From Kribbella sp. CA-293567 (lineage in GTDB: Bacteria > Actinomycetota > Actinomycetes > Propionibacteriales > Kribbellaceae), in contig NZ_CP114065.1 in NCBI RefSeq assembly GCF_027627575.1, forward strand, positions 558,001 to 622,000: a DNA stretch of 64,000 bases, read 5' to 3'. Below, piece by piece: positions 62,914-64,000 of this stretch (position 1 is its first letter; each line of letters starts with the position of its first letter). The notes beneath the pieces were generated by a model, which was given only the letters and a program-made list of their open reading frames with translations, ran no database searches and was not told the DNA's origin. The translations under genes and the position numbers were made by a program.

Positions 62914-62928
62914 TTGCAGCTTGTTGCA
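62914..62928. promoter_or_regulatory. Direct repeat TTGCA-N5-TTGCA upstream of the 63015 lipoprotein gene
   Basis: TTGCA at 62914-62918 and 62924-62928 equals TGCAA-N5-TGCAA on the minus strand, the same spacing as at 58438-58452. It is 86 bases before the lipoprotein start. Confidence 0.3.
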
Positions 62929-63014
62929 ACGCATCGGTCTGGTCACGACTCCGGGCCGCTGACGCTGCTAGCGTGCTGGCGTCACTGTGGTCGAAACTTG
63001 GGGAGTAAGAAACG

Positions 63015-64000
63015 ATGTTGCGTCCGTTGGCCCGCCCTTTGGTCACTGTTGCCGTCGCGGCCGTGCTGTTGACCGGCTGCAGCGGTGGAGACGACAAGAA
63101 GGCCGACTCGCCTTCCGGGGACGGCGGGGACACCACGGCCGCGACTCCGGCCCCCGCCACCCCTGAGCTGCCGAGCTTCGATCCGCCCAAGGCCTTCAGC
63201 CCCTTCACCGCGGTGGCCCAGGACCGGCCCGAAGGAGACTTCGAGATCGATCCCGGCAAGGCGGGCATGGTCGGCAAGACCACGCTGTACGCGAACAAGA
63301 CCGGGCTCAACGGCGTCTGGCTCGACGGCAGCCAGAGCTGGCAGGTGCCGGCCAAGGAGATCGCGTCGACCAAGGTCGGCGACTTCGCCCAGCCGGTGGC
63401 CGTGCAGCTGGACGGCAAGGAAGTGATCGCGACGGCGTACATCCATCGGGTGGAGGCCGGCGGCACGCAGAAGGCTCACGGGCAGGTCGCGTTCCAGTGG
63501 ATCGACCCGGCCGACGGCAAGGTGCTGTCCAGCGTCGCGGTCGACCTCTCCCCGGCGATCGGCGCGGGCAAGGTCGGCGGCAACCTGATCAGCCACGCGT
63601 ACGACCCGGCCACCGGCCAGGTGGCGATCAGCCTCAGGGCCGGTTCGGCCGGCGCGAAGTCCGGCACCGTCACCGCCTACGCGGACCCGAAGACCAAGAA
63701 GGGCAGCGCGATCCCGGACGTTCAGGTCGCGGGCGTGCTCAACGGCACCGTGGTCGGCGCGAAGGGCGAGGGCAAGGAAGGCGCCAAGAACCTGGCGCTC
63801 GTGGTCGCCGACGGCGCCGCCGCGACGATCAAGAAGACCGTTCCGGTCCCGGCGATGAACTACCTGACCCCGCTCGGCACCGGCGGCAAGCACGCTTTCG
63901 TCTCCGGCCGCGGCTACATCCAGGACACCAAGTACGACCACCACTACCAGGGCTCGGTGTACGCCGTCGACATCGCCTCCGGGGCAGTGGTCGAGACGAA
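63015..64000 (+). CDS. Lipoprotein of unknown function (truncated at the window end)
   Basis: An open frame of 328 codons that runs off the window. The signal peptide ends in the lipobox VLLTGC (Cys about residue 22), followed by a Gly/Asp/Thr/Pro-rich linker to about 52. The visible mature part is beta-rich, with VFQW-type strands such as GQVAFQWIDPADGKVLSSVA, HAYDPATGQVAIS and SVYAVDIASGAVVET, which resemble blades of a PQQ-like beta-propeller. The ATG at 63015 follows GGGGAG by 9 bases. Function unknown. Confidence 0.8.
   Translation, partial: MLRPLARPLVTVAVAAVLLTGCSGGDDKKADSPSGDGGDTTAATPAPATPELPSFDPPKAFSPFTAVAQDRPEGDFEIDPGKAGMVGKTTLYANKTGLNGVWLDGSQSWQVPAKEIASTKVGDFAQPVAVQLDGKEVIATAYIHRVEAGGTQKAHGQVAFQWIDPADGKVLSSVAVDLSPAIGAGKVGGNLISHAYDPATGQVAISLRAGSAGAKSGTVTAYADPKTKKGSAIPDVQVAGVLNGTVVGAKGEGKEGAKNLALVVADGAAATIKKTVPVPAMNYLTPLGTGGKHAFVSGRGYIQDTKYDHHYQGSVYAVDIASGAVVET

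Overview
The window is high-GC DNA with strong G/C third-codon bias, many GTG (and one TTG) starts, 4-nt ATGA/GTGA gene overlaps, several start codons without a ribosome binding site, Tat- and lipobox-type exported proteins, and BTAD/NB-ARC/TPR, MerR and TetR regulators. This points to a soil actinomycete. The mixture of gene families looks like a Kribbella-type member of the Propionibacteriales, but genus is an inference. I found no tRNA, rRNA, CRISPR array or prophage. Coding density is high, and the only gene-free stretch over 300 bases is 56-420.

Layout. 1-4003: branched-chain 2-oxoacid dehydrogenase operon (E1 alpha, E1 beta, E2), closed by a strong terminator shared with a convergent secreted subtilase. 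5650-7900: a three-site DnaA-box cluster, a GntR regulator and a coupled MFS exporter/importer. 7950-10700: a 97-nt hairpin element, a DrrAB-type ABC exporter and a TetR regulator. 10683-13988: a 1101-residue AfsR/SARP-like regulator. 14081-15964: serine hydrolase and DinB-like protein. 15998-20325: acyl-CoA ligase, DUF5938 protein and SDR operon with a divergent TetR. 20418-24754: phenylacetate catabolism genes (paaK, thiolase, paaN). 24747-27915: serine hydrolase, flavin reductase-like protein and zinc alcohol dehydrogenase. 28111-31248: a sugar ABC importer without its ATPase. 31409-36583: an unknown protein, a solitary large serine recombinase and an NHLRC2-like thioredoxin/NHL protein. 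36587-40990: DUF6458, DUF4097 and three overlapping paralogous envelope proteins. 41241-43100: FadE5-like acyl-CoA dehydrogenase. 43190-47295: phosphatase-like protein, Endo H-like glycosidase, MHS transporter and anmK. 47404-50217: P-loop kinase, a MerR/sliding-clamp fusion, a small protein and TetR. 50372-55335: a two-part membrane/lipoprotein-like protein, a PL8 polysaccharide lyase and an atypical SDR. 55373-64000: DUF4097, EtfD-like Fe-S oxidoreductase, paired lipoproteins, SDR, an RHH/DUF4097 locus and a truncated lipoprotein.

How the parts fit. Much of the window is carbon scavenging: branched-chain keto acids, phenylacetate, fatty acyl-CoAs (FadE5 with EtfD as the likely electron route to quinone), sugars, and glycans (Endo H-like enzyme, AnmK, PL8 lyase). 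Many operons carry a palindrome at their promoter, often beside a local TetR or GntR gene. The least explained parts are the three-paralog envelope operon (37864-40990), the RHH/DUF4097 locus with an 11-bp-phased TGACGTCA array (61018-62891), the MerR/beta-clamp fusion (47974-49059) and the 22-bp-arm inverted repeat before the ABC exporter (7950-8046).
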